From contig CANRJY010000004.1 in NCBI GenBank assembly GCA_947631085.1, positions 62,001 through 126,000 of the forward strand: DNA of 64,000 nucleotides, given 5' to 3'. Positions 24,452 to 33,772 of this stretch are shown here, piece after piece (within the stretch, counting starts at the first letter, position 1; each line of letters opens with the position of its first letter). The position numbers were made by a program, and so were the translations under genes. The notes beneath the pieces were generated by a model. That model had not been told where the DNA came from and made no database searches. It was given only the letters and a program-made list of their open reading frames with translations. The DNA is from an uncultured Clostridia bacterium (GTDB lineage: Bacteria; Bacillota; Clostridia; UBA1381).

Positions 24452-25392
24452 GACAGCACAGTCATCAGATAATACACCAAAGGAAGCGTGGCGAGGCTTG
24501 CTATCGTCGTTATGAACGCGCCCTCGGCGGAGTAGGTCACGTCGCCGTTGTATTCGGTCGCGACTATGGTGAGTATCGTCGCGGTCGGAATTGCCGCCTG
24601 GAGAATTATTACATGCTTTACCGTTTCGTCTATGTTTAAGAGCTTGAACGCGAATATTAAAATCATAGGTAAAATCAGCATTTTAACCGCCGTCAGCACA
24701 AAAAGCGGGATGCGTTTGTATATGCGTTTAAAGTCCACTCCCGCGAGCGTTCCTCCGATAAAAAGCATCGAGAGATACGTCGTTGTGCCGCCTATTCCGT
24801 TTAACACATCTCCGACGACTCCGGTAAATTTCCATCCGAAAATCATCATTATAAACGAAATTACAAAACCTATCGTCGCGGGATTTACGAGGTTTTTGAG
24901 GTTTTTGCGTATCGACGTTTCCGCGCTGTTGATCGACGCCATTTTGTATACGCCGAGCGTCCATAGGTAAAGGTCGTTCATCATCGCGTAAACAGCGGCG
25001 TATAAAAGCCCTTCAGCGCCGTAAAGCTCCTGTATCAGCGGGTATGCCATGAACACTACGTTTCCGAACGCGTACATACTCGAATACACTATCGCGCGCT
25101 TTTTTTCCATTTTGAAGACGCGCGAAAAAACCGTTCCGACTATCCACATTATTCCTATCACAACAAGCGCGATACCCGCCAAGATAAAGCAGTTCGCGAC
25201 CTTTTCCGCGTCCATGTCCATTTTCGTAAGCGACGTTACCACAAGCACGGGAAGCGTTATTCTGATTATGATTTTCGAAAGCGCGTTTTTCTGCTCCGTC
25301 GTTATATATCCCGTTTTGACGCACACAAAGCCTATCAGCATCGCAAGACCGAGCGTCAATATGCTGTTTACTATCGTATTAAATCCGCTCAT
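24448..25392 (-). CDS. AEC family transporter (auxin efflux carrier-like)
   Basis: 314 residues with about ten hydrophobic segments in the AEC/MdcF arrangement. The N-terminal LGLAMLIGFVCVKTGYITTE and the first-repeat SKIIIRITLPVLVVTSLTKM are typical, as is AIPTATILTIVATEYNGD near residue 270. Bacterial members move malate, malonate or related organic acids. It lies 9 bp downstream of hpt on the same strand and is probably cotranscribed with it, though no functional link is evident. Confidence 0.87.
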   Translation of the reverse strand: MSGFNTIVNSILTLGLAMLIGFVCVKTGYITTEQKNALSKIIIRITLPVLVVTSLTKMDMDAEKVANCFILAGIALVVIGIMWIVGTVFSRVFKMEKKRAIVYSSMYAFGNVVFMAYPLIQELYGAEGLLYAAVYAMMNDLYLWTLGVYKMASINSAETSIRKNLKNLVNPATIGFVISFIMMIFGWKFTGVVGDVLNGIGGTTTYLSMLFIGGTLAGVDFKRIYKRIPLFVLTAVKMLILPMILIFAFKLLNIDETVKHVIILQAAIPTATILTIVATEYNGDVTYSAEGAFITTIASLATLPLVYYLMTVLS

Positions 25393-25401
25393 AATCCGAA
25401 A

Positions 25402-25950
25402 TTACTCCTTGCCTCCGTATACTCTCGGCTGAAGAACGCCTATATACGGCAGATTTCTGTATTTTTCGTCGTAGTCAAGACCGTAGCCCACTACAAACTC
25501 GTCGGGGATCTCCGCGCCTATGTACTCGGCTTCGATTTCCACCTCGCGTCTGCTCGGCTTCGAAAGGAGCGCGCAGATTTTTACGCTTGCGGGTCCGCGG
25601 TCCTTTAACATTTTCTTCAAACCCGCGAGCGTGTTGCCGCTGTCGATTATGTCCTCGATAAGAAGCAGGTGTTTTCCCCCAATATCATTTTCCAAATCCT
25701 TTTTGATTTTTACTTGACCCGTCGATTTCGAGCCGCTGCCGTAGCTCGAAGCCTGTATGAAATCGAGCCTTATCGGCATATCGAGCTTGCGTATCAAATC
25801 GGCCGCGAACGTGAGACTGCCCTTTAACACCACGCCGACTATGATCTCCTCGCCGCCGTAGTCCGCGTTTATGCGCGCGGCAAGCCTGCTCACTGTTTCG
25901 GCAATTTCTTTCTCGGAAAAGAGTATGTATTTAATATCGTCTTTATTCAT
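25402..25950 (-). CDS. hpt: Hypoxanthine phosphoribosyltransferase
   Basis: Salvage of hypoxanthine and guanine to IMP and GMP using PRPP. 182 residues. Type I PRTase signatures: VVLKGSLTFAADLIRKL, the PRPP-binding loop LLIEDIIDSGNTL near residue 104, and KVKICALLSKPSRR and VVGYGLDYDEKYRNLPYIG near the C-terminus. The start at 25950 follows AAGGGGG by 8 bp; the ORF extends 11 codons further upstream without an RBS. First gene of a two-gene unit with the AEC transporter. Confidence 0.95.
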   Translation of the reverse strand: MNKDDIKYILFSEKEIAETVSRLAARINADYGGEEIIVGVVLKGSLTFAADLIRKLDMPIRLDFIQASSYGSGSKSTGQVKIKKDLENDIGGKHLLLIEDIIDSGNTLAGLKKMLKDRGPASVKICALLSKPSRREVEIEAEYIGAEIPDEFVVGYGLDYDEKYRNLPYIGVLQPRVYGGKE

Positions 25951-26059
25951 CAAAATTACCCCCTTTTGTCTATTGTACCACACATTACCGCAGCTTTTAA
26001 AGCTTTTTTTGAAATTTTTTTGTTTTTATAGGGAATTATAGTTTCGGGAGGTGGCGGAA

Positions 26060-26863
26060 TTGAAAAAAATACTTATATGCTTTCTTCTTTTTGCGCTTAT
26101 CATTCCGTGCGCCGTCCTTGCCGGCGGCGCGGAAACCGAGCCGCGCGAATATCGGTTTGCGGACGCTCTGAACGATTTCGCTCCGGAGGAGCTCGACAAA
26201 ATCCACGCGCTTCTCGCAGCCTGCGCCGACGTTATGGAATTTGATTCGAAAAACCCCGATTATGACGCGCTTATGCTCTATATTCTCAACTCGCACGAAA
26301 ATTTCCGGCTTCTGACCGAGCTTGACCCGAAAACGGCGCAAAGCGCGCCGCAGTCCGGTCTCGGCGGCATAACGCTTGTTGACGGCGAATTTATAGACTA
26401 TATACTCACAAACATATTTGACGTAAATCCCGAGCATCCCGATGTGCAGGCGCTTTCTTCCCGCGGATTTTGCTATTCCGGAGATTACTATTATTATGTT
26501 GATAAATATTTTTACTTTTCAACCGACAAAATTGAAATAAAAGCGCTTTATGATCTCGGCGGAGGGACATATTATACCGTGTTTACAGATATTTACACCG
26601 AAAACGGCATATCCGAGCCCGAGTACAGCTTCGCCGTCATACGCGCAGGCGGAGAGTACGGCTATCAGATCCTCCGAATCGGAATGGGGCTAGATCCGCC
26701 GCCCGAATCGGAGATCCTTAAATACGCGCCGGATATTGCCACTCCCGAGCCGGCTGAAAATTCCGCGCGCAAAACCGCGCTTTTAGGCAGCGCCGTCCTG
26801 CTTGGCGCGGCGGCGTCAGCTGTCGGACTTATTCTCGTTTTCAAAAAAGCAATCGACCGTTAA
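26060..26863 (+). CDS. Secreted, C-terminally anchored protein of unknown function
   Basis: About 267 residues. The N-terminus MKKILICFLLFALIIPCAVLA-like is a signal peptide and the last 25 residues form a membrane helix with a KKAIDR tail, so the bulk is extracellular. The ectodomain is acidic and Tyr-rich (YSGDYYYYVDKYFYF); no family is recognised. A TTG start at 26060 is favoured because GGGAGGTGG ends 5 bp before it and it begins the signal peptide; GTG 26051 overlaps the RBS. Its last 48 bp overlap the convergent heparinase-like gene. Confidence 0.65.
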   Translation: MKKILICFLLFALIIPCAVLAGGAETEPREYRFADALNDFAPEELDKIHALLAACADVMEFDSKNPDYDALMLYILNSHENFRLLTELDPKTAQSAPQSGLGGITLVDGEFIDYILTNIFDVNPEHPDVQALSSRGFCYSGDYYYYVDKYFYFSTDKIEIKALYDLGGGTYYTVFTDIYTENGISEPEYSFAVIRAGGEYGYQILRIGMGLDPPPESEILKYAPDIATPEPAENSARKTALLGSAVLLGAAASAVGLILVFKKAIDR

Positions 26864-28441
26864 ATCACGCGCGCAGCCGCAAAGCGTTACGGTAAAATCA
26901 ATCGTGTAAATCGTTTCGAGATATCCCCTGTGGTTTTTTACCTCATGCGCGCTTACCTGCGGCTCCGCAAAATCGGAACGAACGGTCAGATCTCTTATCC
27001 GCGCTGCGCCGTCTGTAATTTCAGGCTTTATTGGGGACACTAAACGCTCCGTTATTTTGTGTCCCCCTTTTTCAAACAAAAAACTGTCGGTTATGGTTAC
27101 TCCGCCGTCCGATACCGAAAAAAGGCGTTTAATATTCCGAAGTCCCTCCGCGCGGTACACATCCGTCATATCGACCTTAAATAAATCGTTTTCGACGCTT
27201 GGGACTGACTTTCCGCCGCCCTGCTCCGCACCGTCGATTATAGGCACGCTGTGACCCCGCGACGAGGTGTAGAAATAGGTGTAACGTTTTTCCGCGAAGT
27301 AGTCCTGAGTATATTCTCCGGCGCCAGGGTCGCATATAAGCTGACCGTTATCGTCCGCTATTATAAAAGCGCCCGCATCGTTGTGATTATGCGGCTCGTA
27401 ATTATTTCCGGCTTTGGCGGCGAACGAAAATTTTTCCCGCCTGTCAATGTACCATTGAGCGTCGGGAAAATATATTTTTCCCGTCTTTGGTTCATCCCGC
27501 TTGATTTCAGCGTTCCCCCATATGAATGAACGGTAATACGGCGCCCAGCGGCAGCAATCGTCATAGTCGCGTCTGTATTTTTTGTCGGGCATTTCTATCT
27601 CGCTGCCGAAACGCGCTTTCAAGAAGCATGTATAACCGAAGTTAAATCCGGCTGTAAGGGAGCAGTCCGAAAAGCTGACCGCTGTATTTTTCCGCAAGGA
27701 TAAATGCTGCCGGCACTTCGCTATCGCGCGGACCTTTTCATTGTCAATCAGGTTTGTGCCGTCGAACCTTTCGAGCATCTCGGCGAAACACAAAAAATAC
27801 CCGAAGCCGTAGCTCCAATAGTCCGCGCCCTCGAGACATATTCCGTCCGCGCCGTAGCCGCTCAGGAAGCAGTTCATTGTTTTAAGCAGCCTGCTCTTTA
27901 CAGCGGGAAAGCGTTCCGCGAACGCGGTCATATACGTCATTCCCACGCATCCGCCGCATACCGCCGCCCAGTTGTGGTTTGCCGCTTCCCATCCGAATTT
28001 ATTGTTTTCATAAGGCACGATAATGCGGCGCTCTATTTCCGAATTTACACGCTGTTTGAGCGTCTCATCCATGTCGGCGAGCGAGCATATTTCACTCAAC
28101 GCCTGTCCGGTTTCCGCCGAAAACAAGTCTATCACCGTTTCGGGAGTTTTACTGTCCCCTATATGCGCCGGCAGCGCCCATGTAAATTCATCGCATATCG
28201 CGCTTATTATTTTTTCAAGCTCGTTTTTGTGTCCCCCGTATATAAGATGCATCATCGCTCGTGATATAAGACAGCCGCGCCGCGCAAAATATTCGTTTTC
28301 ATAATTTAATCTGTTTCCGTTCAGAGAAAATTCGTTGAAATTATCCCTGTTCAGCTCGTAGCCGTCAAAATCCTTAAAACGCTCGTATAAAGCGCGCAAA
28401 TCCTCAAGCTGTTCGGGCAGCAGTCTTTTGTTTATAATCAT
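26816..28441 (-). CDS. Heparinase II/III-like polysaccharide lyase
   Basis: 541 residues. An alpha-helical toroid occupies the first 350 (with AANHNWAAVCGGCVGMTYMT) and a C-terminal beta-sandwich carries NYEPHNHNDAGAFIIADDNG, LICDPGAGEYTQDYF and SRGHSVPIIDG. That is the heparinase II/III-like layout, with metal- and substrate-site His residues. No signal peptide is seen, suggesting intracellular action on imported uronic-acid oligosaccharides. It overlaps the upstream GH3 gene by 4 bp (ATGA), so the two act together. The substrate is unknown. A REP-like inverted repeat lies inside the coding sequence (27033-27066). Confidence 0.83.
   Translation of the reverse strand: MIINKRLLPEQLEDLRALYERFKDFDGYELNRDNFNEFSLNGNRLNYENEYFARRGCLISRAMMHLIYGGHKNELEKIISAICDEFTWALPAHIGDSKTPETVIDLFSAETGQALSEICSLADMDETLKQRVNSEIERRIIVPYENNKFGWEAANHNWAAVCGGCVGMTYMTAFAERFPAVKSRLLKTMNCFLSGYGADGICLEGADYWSYGFGYFLCFAEMLERFDGTNLIDNEKVRAIAKCRQHLSLRKNTAVSFSDCSLTAGFNFGYTCFLKARFGSEIEMPDKKYRRDYDDCCRWAPYYRSFIWGNAEIKRDEPKTGKIYFPDAQWYIDRREKFSFAAKAGNNYEPHNHNDAGAFIIADDNGQLICDPGAGEYTQDYFAEKRYTYFYTSSRGHSVPIIDGAEQGGGKSVPSVENDLFKVDMTDVYRAEGLRNIKRLFSVSDGGVTITDSFLFEKGGHKITERLVSPIKPEITDGAARIRDLTVRSDFAEPQVSAHEVKNHRGYLETIYTIDFTVTLCGCARDLTVDCFFENENKSDS
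27033..27066. repeat. REP-like inverted repeat inside the lyase gene
   Basis: GGGGACACTAAA pairs with TTTTGTGTCCCC around a short loop. The half-site GTGTCCCC or TGTCCCC recurs in this gene near 28153 and 28232 and in the GH3 gene near 28583, 29443 and 29472, usually encoding G-D-T-K or G-G-H-K. Confidence 0.5.
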
Positions 28442-30582
28442 TTTACAACCAACTCCGCAGTTAAATATTCCTCGCTGTTTTTTCCAACCATTATCTCAAA
28501 AACGCCGCTTTCGATTACACGTTCGCATTTCGCGTTCACAAGAGAGAGCGCCTCGGGCTCTATCTCGAACGAAACCGTTTTAGTGTCCCCCGCGTTTATT
28601 CTGACCCTTTCAAATCCGCAGAGCTGTTTCACGGGCGTTAGTATGCTGCTGATTTTATCATTTATATAAAGCTGCACCGTTTCGGTGCCGTCAATATCGC
28701 TTATATTTGTCACGTCAACGCTGACCCTGACCGATTCTCCCTTTTCCATTTCCGTTTTCGACAGGCGGATGTTTTTGTACTCAAATTCCGAATAGGACAG
28801 CCCGTACCCGAAATCATACACGTTCCCCGCTTCAATGTCAACGTATTTGCCGCCGTGCCAGCCGTCGTATCGGTTATAATAGCACGGGGTCTGAGCGCTG
28901 TGGCGCGGGAATGAAATCGGCAGTCTGCCGCTCGGATTAAGCTTTCCCGCGATAATTTCCGCCGCGGCAAGTCCGCCGTAGTCGCCGCCGTTAAACATCT
29001 CTATGAGCGCATCACAGTTATTTTTAAGCCACTCGGCGCACAGCGGTTTTCCGTTTACAAGCACGGCTATAAGCGGTTTTCCTGTCGCTTTTAATCGTTT
29101 GAGAAGCTCCGTCTGCGGCGCCGTCAAAGACAGGTCTGCGCGGTCGCGGTATTCTCCGTTTATCGCGAGGCAATCGCCCACAACAGCCACGACCGCGTCG
29201 GCGCACTCGGCAAGCGAAACGGCTTCTTCGACCGCTTTATCGTCCGCCTCCAACACGCCGCAGCCCTTGCCGTAAAGGATTTCGGCTTTCGGAAAAACCT
29301 CCTTTATTCCGCGCAGGACAGTGTAATAATCCCCCTTCGCTTCAACTTCATCTTTCCATTCGGGATGACTGAAAAATGTCCAGTCTCCGTATTGGGCGCG
29401 TATATCGTCGGCGTTGGGACCTATTACCGCAATAGTTTTTGTGTCCCCGCTTAACGGCAAAACTTTTGTGTCCCCTATTGATTTGTTTTCAAGCAGCACC
29501 GCGCACTCCCGCGCCGAGCGCAGATTTAGTTCTTTGTGCTCCTCGCACGCTATAGTGCCGCGCGGGGGACGCTTCTTCCCGTCAAAAAGACCAAGTTTAA
29601 ACTTGACAGTCAAAATCCGCCTTACGGCGTCGTTTACGCGAGCCATATCAATCTCGCCGCCGCGCATGAGTTCAAGCAGACAATCATAAAACTCGGGCGT
29701 GTTCATGCTCATATCGTTTCCGGCTTCAACCGCCAGTTTAGACGCTTGCTTTAAATTCTCCGCCGCGTGCTGCTTCGTCACAAGCGAGCGCACGTTTTCC
29801 CAGTCGGTCACGACAAAGCCCTCAAAGCCAAGCTCTTCCTTCAGAATTTCCGTAAGCATGCGTCTGTTCGCGCTCAGCGGAGACGCGTCAATAGAGCCGT
29901 ACGCGGTCATGACAGTTCCGCAGCCGGCGCGGACAGCCTTTTCAAACGGCGGCAGAAAAACCTCGCGTATCTTGCGCTCGGTCACTTCGCTGTCATACGC
30001 ATCCCGTCCGCCGGTTGCCTCGCCGTAGGCTATATAGTGCTTTGCGCAGGCGGTTATCATATTATCCGCCTGATAGCCCTTGATTATCGCTTCACCCATC
30101 TCTCCCGCGAGATACGGATCCTCGCCGAATGTCTCGTCAATTCTGCCCCAGCGTAGATCCCTGCCGAGACAGAGCACCGGCGAAAAAGTCCAGTCGATTC
30201 CGTCGGCGGCGGCTTCCAGAGCCGTGGCGCGTCCTATTTCGTATATCAAGCTACGGTCAAACGAGCACGCCATAGCGAGCTGCGACGGGAACACGACCGC
30301 GCCGTTTAAGAGCGCGTGACCGTGAATTGCATCTATGCCGAAAATCGGCGGTATTTTAAGGCGCGTTTTTTGAGCGGCGGCGCGCAGTTTGTCTGTTTCC
30401 TCTCCCGTAACGTGCAGATAAGAGCCGACTCCCAGGCGCTGAAAACGCTCGTAATCCTCCGCGCTTACCGCGTTGTAGCTTATCTGCAGAAGCTGAGCGG
30501 CTTTTTCCTCATCGGTCATTTCCTCCAAAAGCAGCTGCGCGCGCTCCTCGCAGGCGAGACTTGTATCCATGTATTTTTCCAT
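28438..30582 (-). CDS. Glycoside hydrolase family 3 beta-glycosidase
   Basis: 714 residues in the GH3 order: an N-terminal (alpha/beta)8 barrel with FGIDAIHGHALLNGAVVFPSQ and FSPVLCLGRDLRWGRIDETF, the nucleophile Asp in GFVVTDWENV, the acid/base alpha-beta domain (CLAINGEYRDRADL), and the C-terminal fibronectin III-like domain. Active on beta-glucosides, beta-xylosides or related sugars; specificity is not readable. Lacking a signal peptide, it probably acts in the cytoplasm on oligosaccharides together with the overlapping lyase. ATG 30582 follows GGGAGA by 7 bp; the TTG upstream overlaps the RBS. Confidence 0.94.
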   Translation of the reverse strand: MEKYMDTSLACEERAQLLLEEMTDEEKAAQLLQISYNAVSAEDYERFQRLGVGSYLHVTGEETDKLRAAAQKTRLKIPPIFGIDAIHGHALLNGAVVFPSQLAMACSFDRSLIYEIGRATALEAAADGIDWTFSPVLCLGRDLRWGRIDETFGEDPYLAGEMGEAIIKGYQADNMITACAKHYIAYGEATGGRDAYDSEVTERKIREVFLPPFEKAVRAGCGTVMTAYGSIDASPLSANRRMLTEILKEELGFEGFVVTDWENVRSLVTKQHAAENLKQASKLAVEAGNDMSMNTPEFYDCLLELMRGGEIDMARVNDAVRRILTVKFKLGLFDGKKRPPRGTIACEEHKELNLRSARECAVLLENKSIGDTKVLPLSGDTKTIAVIGPNADDIRAQYGDWTFFSHPEWKDEVEAKGDYYTVLRGIKEVFPKAEILYGKGCGVLEADDKAVEEAVSLAECADAVVAVVGDCLAINGEYRDRADLSLTAPQTELLKRLKATGKPLIAVLVNGKPLCAEWLKNNCDALIEMFNGGDYGGLAAAEIIAGKLNPSGRLPISFPRHSAQTPCYYNRYDGWHGGKYVDIEAGNVYDFGYGLSYSEFEYKNIRLSKTEMEKGESVRVSVDVTNISDIDGTETVQLYINDKISSILTPVKQLCGFERVRINAGDTKTVSFEIEPEALSLVNAKCERVIESGVFEIMVGKNSEEYLTAELVVK

Positions 30583-30679
30583 TTTTTTATCTCCCAAATT
30601 TTTATTTCTTTTATATTACCACTATTTACTTTTTTTTGCAAGAGTGATATAATGTTTCGGTACGAAAGGAGATTTCAGC

Positions 30680-31684
30680 ATGATAATAAGCATAAAAAAG
30701 GCTATATTGCATATACTTGACGCAAATTCGGGCATAACCGTTTTTTCCGACGCGGAGCTTGACGTGAGCGACGCTTCGGTTAACGCGTTTATTACGAAGC
30801 ATATCGAAAAAATCTATGACGACGCCGCTCTGCGCTCAGGCGAATTTACCGACAGCAGCGGTTTTAAATATCATCTGAACGAATATCTCGGCGGGAACGA
30901 AAGCTTTCAGCAGATGTCGCTCTTTATCGCCGAGCGGGTTTACGACGGCATAAGTCAAGCCGAAAAGACCGAGTCGTGCGATATTCTCGTGTGTCATTGT
31001 CTCGCCGACGAGCGCGATACTATCGCTGTTTTAAAGCTGGACAATAAAATAGGCTTCACGCACCAAATCTCGCAGGAAAACGGAAAAATTGCAAATTCGC
31101 TTATAAATCATTACGCGATCCTGCCGACTACCTCGCAAAAAATAAGCGAGTGCGCGTTTGTGCGGACGGGGGATCTCACAATTCGATATAAGGGCAAAAA
31201 CCGCACCATTGACGGTGAAAAAACCGATTTGATCGGCGAGCTTCTTCTCGAGTGCGTTTATGATATTTCACCGAGGGAGTCCGCGAACGCCGTAAATAAA
31301 ATAGCAAAACGCGTGACCGTTGAAAACGGCGGCGACAGCATTGAAACAAAAGCGAAACTCAAAAAGTTCATAACGGAAAACGCGGTTGATGAAGAATACA
31401 TAGAAACCGACGCGGTAGCCGAAGCGGTGTTCGACGGCAGACCCGTTATGCGCGAAGAGTTCCGCGAGCAGATGGAGCAGGCAAACGTGCCGAAACGCGT
31501 CGAGAAGAACAAATATGTGACAAAGAAAATGTGCTCAAACATAAAGCTCGTGACGGACACAGGCGTGGAGCTCACGTTCCCCGCGGAATATTACAGGGAC
31601 AGCAAATATTTGGAGATAATCAACAACGAGGACGGCACTATCTCCATTCAAATCAACAATATCGGCGAAGTCATAAACAAATAG
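30680..31684 (+). CDS. Nucleoid-associated protein, NdpA/YejK type
   Basis: 334 residues of the 37-kDa nucleoid-associated family (PF04245). The N-terminal motif IISIKKAILHILDANSG is characteristic, followed by FITKHIEKIYDDA, then the middle segment CHCLADERDTIAVLKLD and a C-terminal half ending in a small beta-strand domain. YejK binds double-stranded DNA in E. coli; the role in Firmicutes is unknown. RBS aaaggagat before ATG 30680, with a TATAAT about 30 bp upstream. Monocistronic. Confidence 0.85.
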   Translation: MIISIKKAILHILDANSGITVFSDAELDVSDASVNAFITKHIEKIYDDAALRSGEFTDSSGFKYHLNEYLGGNESFQQMSLFIAERVYDGISQAEKTESCDILVCHCLADERDTIAVLKLDNKIGFTHQISQENGKIANSLINHYAILPTTSQKISECAFVRTGDLTIRYKGKNRTIDGEKTDLIGELLLECVYDISPRESANAVNKIAKRVTVENGGDSIETKAKLKKFITENAVDEEYIETDAVAEAVFDGRPVMREEFREQMEQANVPKRVEKNKYVTKKMCSNIKLVTDTGVELTFPAEYYRDSKYLEIINNEDGTISIQINNIGEVINK

Positions 31685-31709
31685 AAATCCCCATATTATG
31701 GGGATTTCT
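31685..31709. terminator. Hairpin between convergent genes
   Basis: AAATCCCCATA pairs with TATGGGGATTT, adjoining both the ndpA-type stop and the nitroreductase stop. The T tract is short. Confidence 0.55.
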
Positions 31710-31711
31710 GT

Positions 31712-32284
31712 TTACAGCTTAATTAAAACCTCGTCAAGCGGGCGCTTGGGGACGTTTAGGACTTTGTCTTCGTCCATAAAATATTTCACATTCCCGTCCG
31801 TCATCTCCACAGCCTTGCTCTCCTGCGCCGGATAGCCTGCCGCGAGAAGATATACAAGAGAATATTTCTCCGGCAAGTTCAAAATATCCGTCAATGCCGA
31901 TCTGTCTATCGCGCCGAGCCAGCAGGTGGCAAGGCCTTTTTCCTCGGCGGCAAGCATCATTGTCGTGACAGCCGCGCCCGCATCCGTTTCAAACATTCCG
32001 TTCGGTTTTATTTCCCGATCGCCCAAAACCGCGATATACGCCGCCGGACGCTCGTTCTCTTTCGGCGCTCCGTCCGCAAGATAGCCCGCCCATTTGATTG
32101 ACGGAAACATCAGATCGAGCGTATTTTTATCATCTATTACAGCAAATTTCAACGGCTGCATATTCGCTCCGAACGCAGCCATCCGCGCGCAGTCTACAAG
32201 ACCTACAAGCATTTCTTTCTCTACCTTTTCCTGTTTGAATTTGCGGATTGTGCGTCTTTTCATTATGGCTTCGTATACATTCAT
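31712..32284 (-). CDS. Nitroreductase family oxidoreductase
   Basis: 190 residues, FMN-dependent NAD(P)H oxidoreductase fold. N-terminal NVYEAIMKRRTIRKFKQEKV is the classic FMN-phosphate-binding start. GANMQPLKFAVIDD and AGAAVTTMMLAAEEKGLATCW are the dimer and flavin segments. The natural substrate is unknown; related clostridial proteins reduce nitro compounds or quinones. Start at 32284, RBS gaggag. Convergent with the nucleoid-associated gene and divergent from the decarboxylase. Confidence 0.9.
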   Translation of the reverse strand: MNVYEAIMKRRTIRKFKQEKVEKEMLVGLVDCARMAAFGANMQPLKFAVIDDKNTLDLMFPSIKWAGYLADGAPKENERPAAYIAVLGDREIKPNGMFETDAGAAVTTMMLAAEEKGLATCWLGAIDRSALTDILNLPEKYSLVYLLAAGYPAQESKAVEMTDGNVKYFMDEDKVLNVPKRPLDEVLIKL

Positions 32285-32352
32285 TTTTATGTGCTCCTCT
32301 CTTTTTTCTGTCTACAGTATATCACATTTATGTTAAATTTTCAATGAAAACC

Positions 32353-32381
32353 TTTACATATGTTCGTTTTTTTTGTATAAT
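32353..32381 (+). promoter_or_regulatory. Promoter of the decarboxylase-recD2 unit
   Basis: TTTACA (32353-32358), 17-bp spacer, TATAAT (32376-32381). Confidence 0.75.
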
Positions 32382-32410
32382 TAATTCAGAAATTATAAGG
32401 AGACCCGCAG

Positions 32411-33772
32411 ATGAATGCACCTTTATACAACAAACTGACCGATTATCACAAAGAAAACAGAATATCCTTTGCGATGCCGGGTCACAAAAACGGACGCGGA
32501 CTCGCGGATAATTTAATAGAGTGCGACGTTACCGAGCTGGACGCGACGGACAACCTCCATCGCCCGCGCGGTGCGGTTAAAGAGGCGCAGCGCCTTCTCG
32601 CCGACCTTTACGGCGCGGAAAAAAGCTATATTTTAACTTGCGGCTCCACAGCCGGAATACAGGCTATGCTCGCGTCCGCGCTCCGCCCCGATGAAACACT
32701 GCTGGCTGCCGCGGACTGCCATATGAGCGTAATAAATACATGCGCGCTGCTCGGAATAAAACTTCGTTTGGCGCGGCGCCCGCTCGATGAAGCGTTCAAT
32801 ATCCCATCGGGCGAGCCCGATATTGAAAGGGCGCTCGATCGTTATGATGATATAAAAGCGGTGCTTGTGACCTCGCCGACATATTACGGCATCTGCGCCG
32901 ATATACCGTCGATTGCGAAGATGTGCCATTCCCGCGGCATACCGCTGCTTGTGGACGAAGCCCACGGCGCGCATTTCGGCGCGTGCGAAAAACTTCCGAG
33001 GAGCGCTGTTACTTTGGGCGCAGACGCTGTTTGTCAAAGCGCGCATAAAACGCTCAATGCGCTGACCGGAGCGGCGTATCTGCATATAAACGGCAGTCTT
33101 TTGAACCGCGCGAGATTGGAGAGCGCGCTTTCAATGTTTCAGACCTCAAGCCCGTCTTACGTCATAGCCGCGTCAGCCGACGCGGCGCGCTCGGAGCTTG
33201 AACACGGCGGCGGCTGGGAACGCGCCTGCGATCTGTCAGCCGAATTTCGCCGCGCGGTTTCGGGAAACACTAATATAAAAGTTTTGGAAAACGATGATAT
33301 TACGCGAATCGTTCTCAGCTTCGCCGCATACGACACAACCGGCTTTGCCGTAAGCGCGGAATTGGCTGAAAATTACGGAATAGACATTGAAATGGCGGAT
33401 TTATCAAATATAGTTCTTATCGCGACGGCATCCTCCGACGCGGAGGACTTCGCGGCTGTGTTTGACGCGCTTTGGAAAATTACGCGCGGGCTCGGTGAGC
33501 GCAAAAACCCGATTAAAACAGGGCAGCCCCCGCAATACGAATGTATTATTGACCCGCAAGCCGCTTTTTTCGGAAAAAGAACCGCGGTCGATCTTGAGCA
33601 TAGCGAAAACCGCACGTCTTGCGTCACGATAACCGCGTATCCGCCCGGAACGCCTATCGTGTGCATGGGAGAGCAAATAACGCGCGAGCATATAGAATAT
33701 ATAAAACGCCTTAAAAATACAGGCGCGGAAATAACCGGAATAAACAACGAAGAAATTGAGGTCCTGATATGA
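32411..33772 (+). CDS. Orn/Lys/Arg decarboxylase (PLP, YaaO/SpeA type)
   Basis: 453 residues, fold type I PLP enzyme making a polyamine precursor or cadaverine. The N-terminus FAMPGHKNGRGL, then VTELDATDNLHRPRGAVKEA and LTCGSTAGIQAM, follows the short Firmicute decarboxylases. The PLP lysine lies in SAHKTLNALTGAAYLH near residue 217, with LLVDEAHGAHFG as the Asp/His active-site strand. The C-terminal domain has the substrate region CVTITAYPPGTPIVCMGEQI. Arginine, lysine and ornithine cannot be told apart by eye. It overlaps recD2 by 4 bp, an unusual pairing. Confidence 0.92.
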   Translation: MNAPLYNKLTDYHKENRISFAMPGHKNGRGLADNLIECDVTELDATDNLHRPRGAVKEAQRLLADLYGAEKSYILTCGSTAGIQAMLASALRPDETLLAAADCHMSVINTCALLGIKLRLARRPLDEAFNIPSGEPDIERALDRYDDIKAVLVTSPTYYGICADIPSIAKMCHSRGIPLLVDEAHGAHFGACEKLPRSAVTLGADAVCQSAHKTLNALTGAAYLHINGSLLNRARLESALSMFQTSSPSYVIAASADAARSELEHGGGWERACDLSAEFRRAVSGNTNIKVLENDDITRIVLSFAAYDTTGFAVSAELAENYGIDIEMADLSNIVLIATASSDAEDFAAVFDALWKITRGLGERKNPIKTGQPPQYECIIDPQAAFFGKRTAVDLEHSENRTSCVTITAYPPGTPIVCMGEQITREHIEYIKRLKNTGAEITGINNEEIEVLI

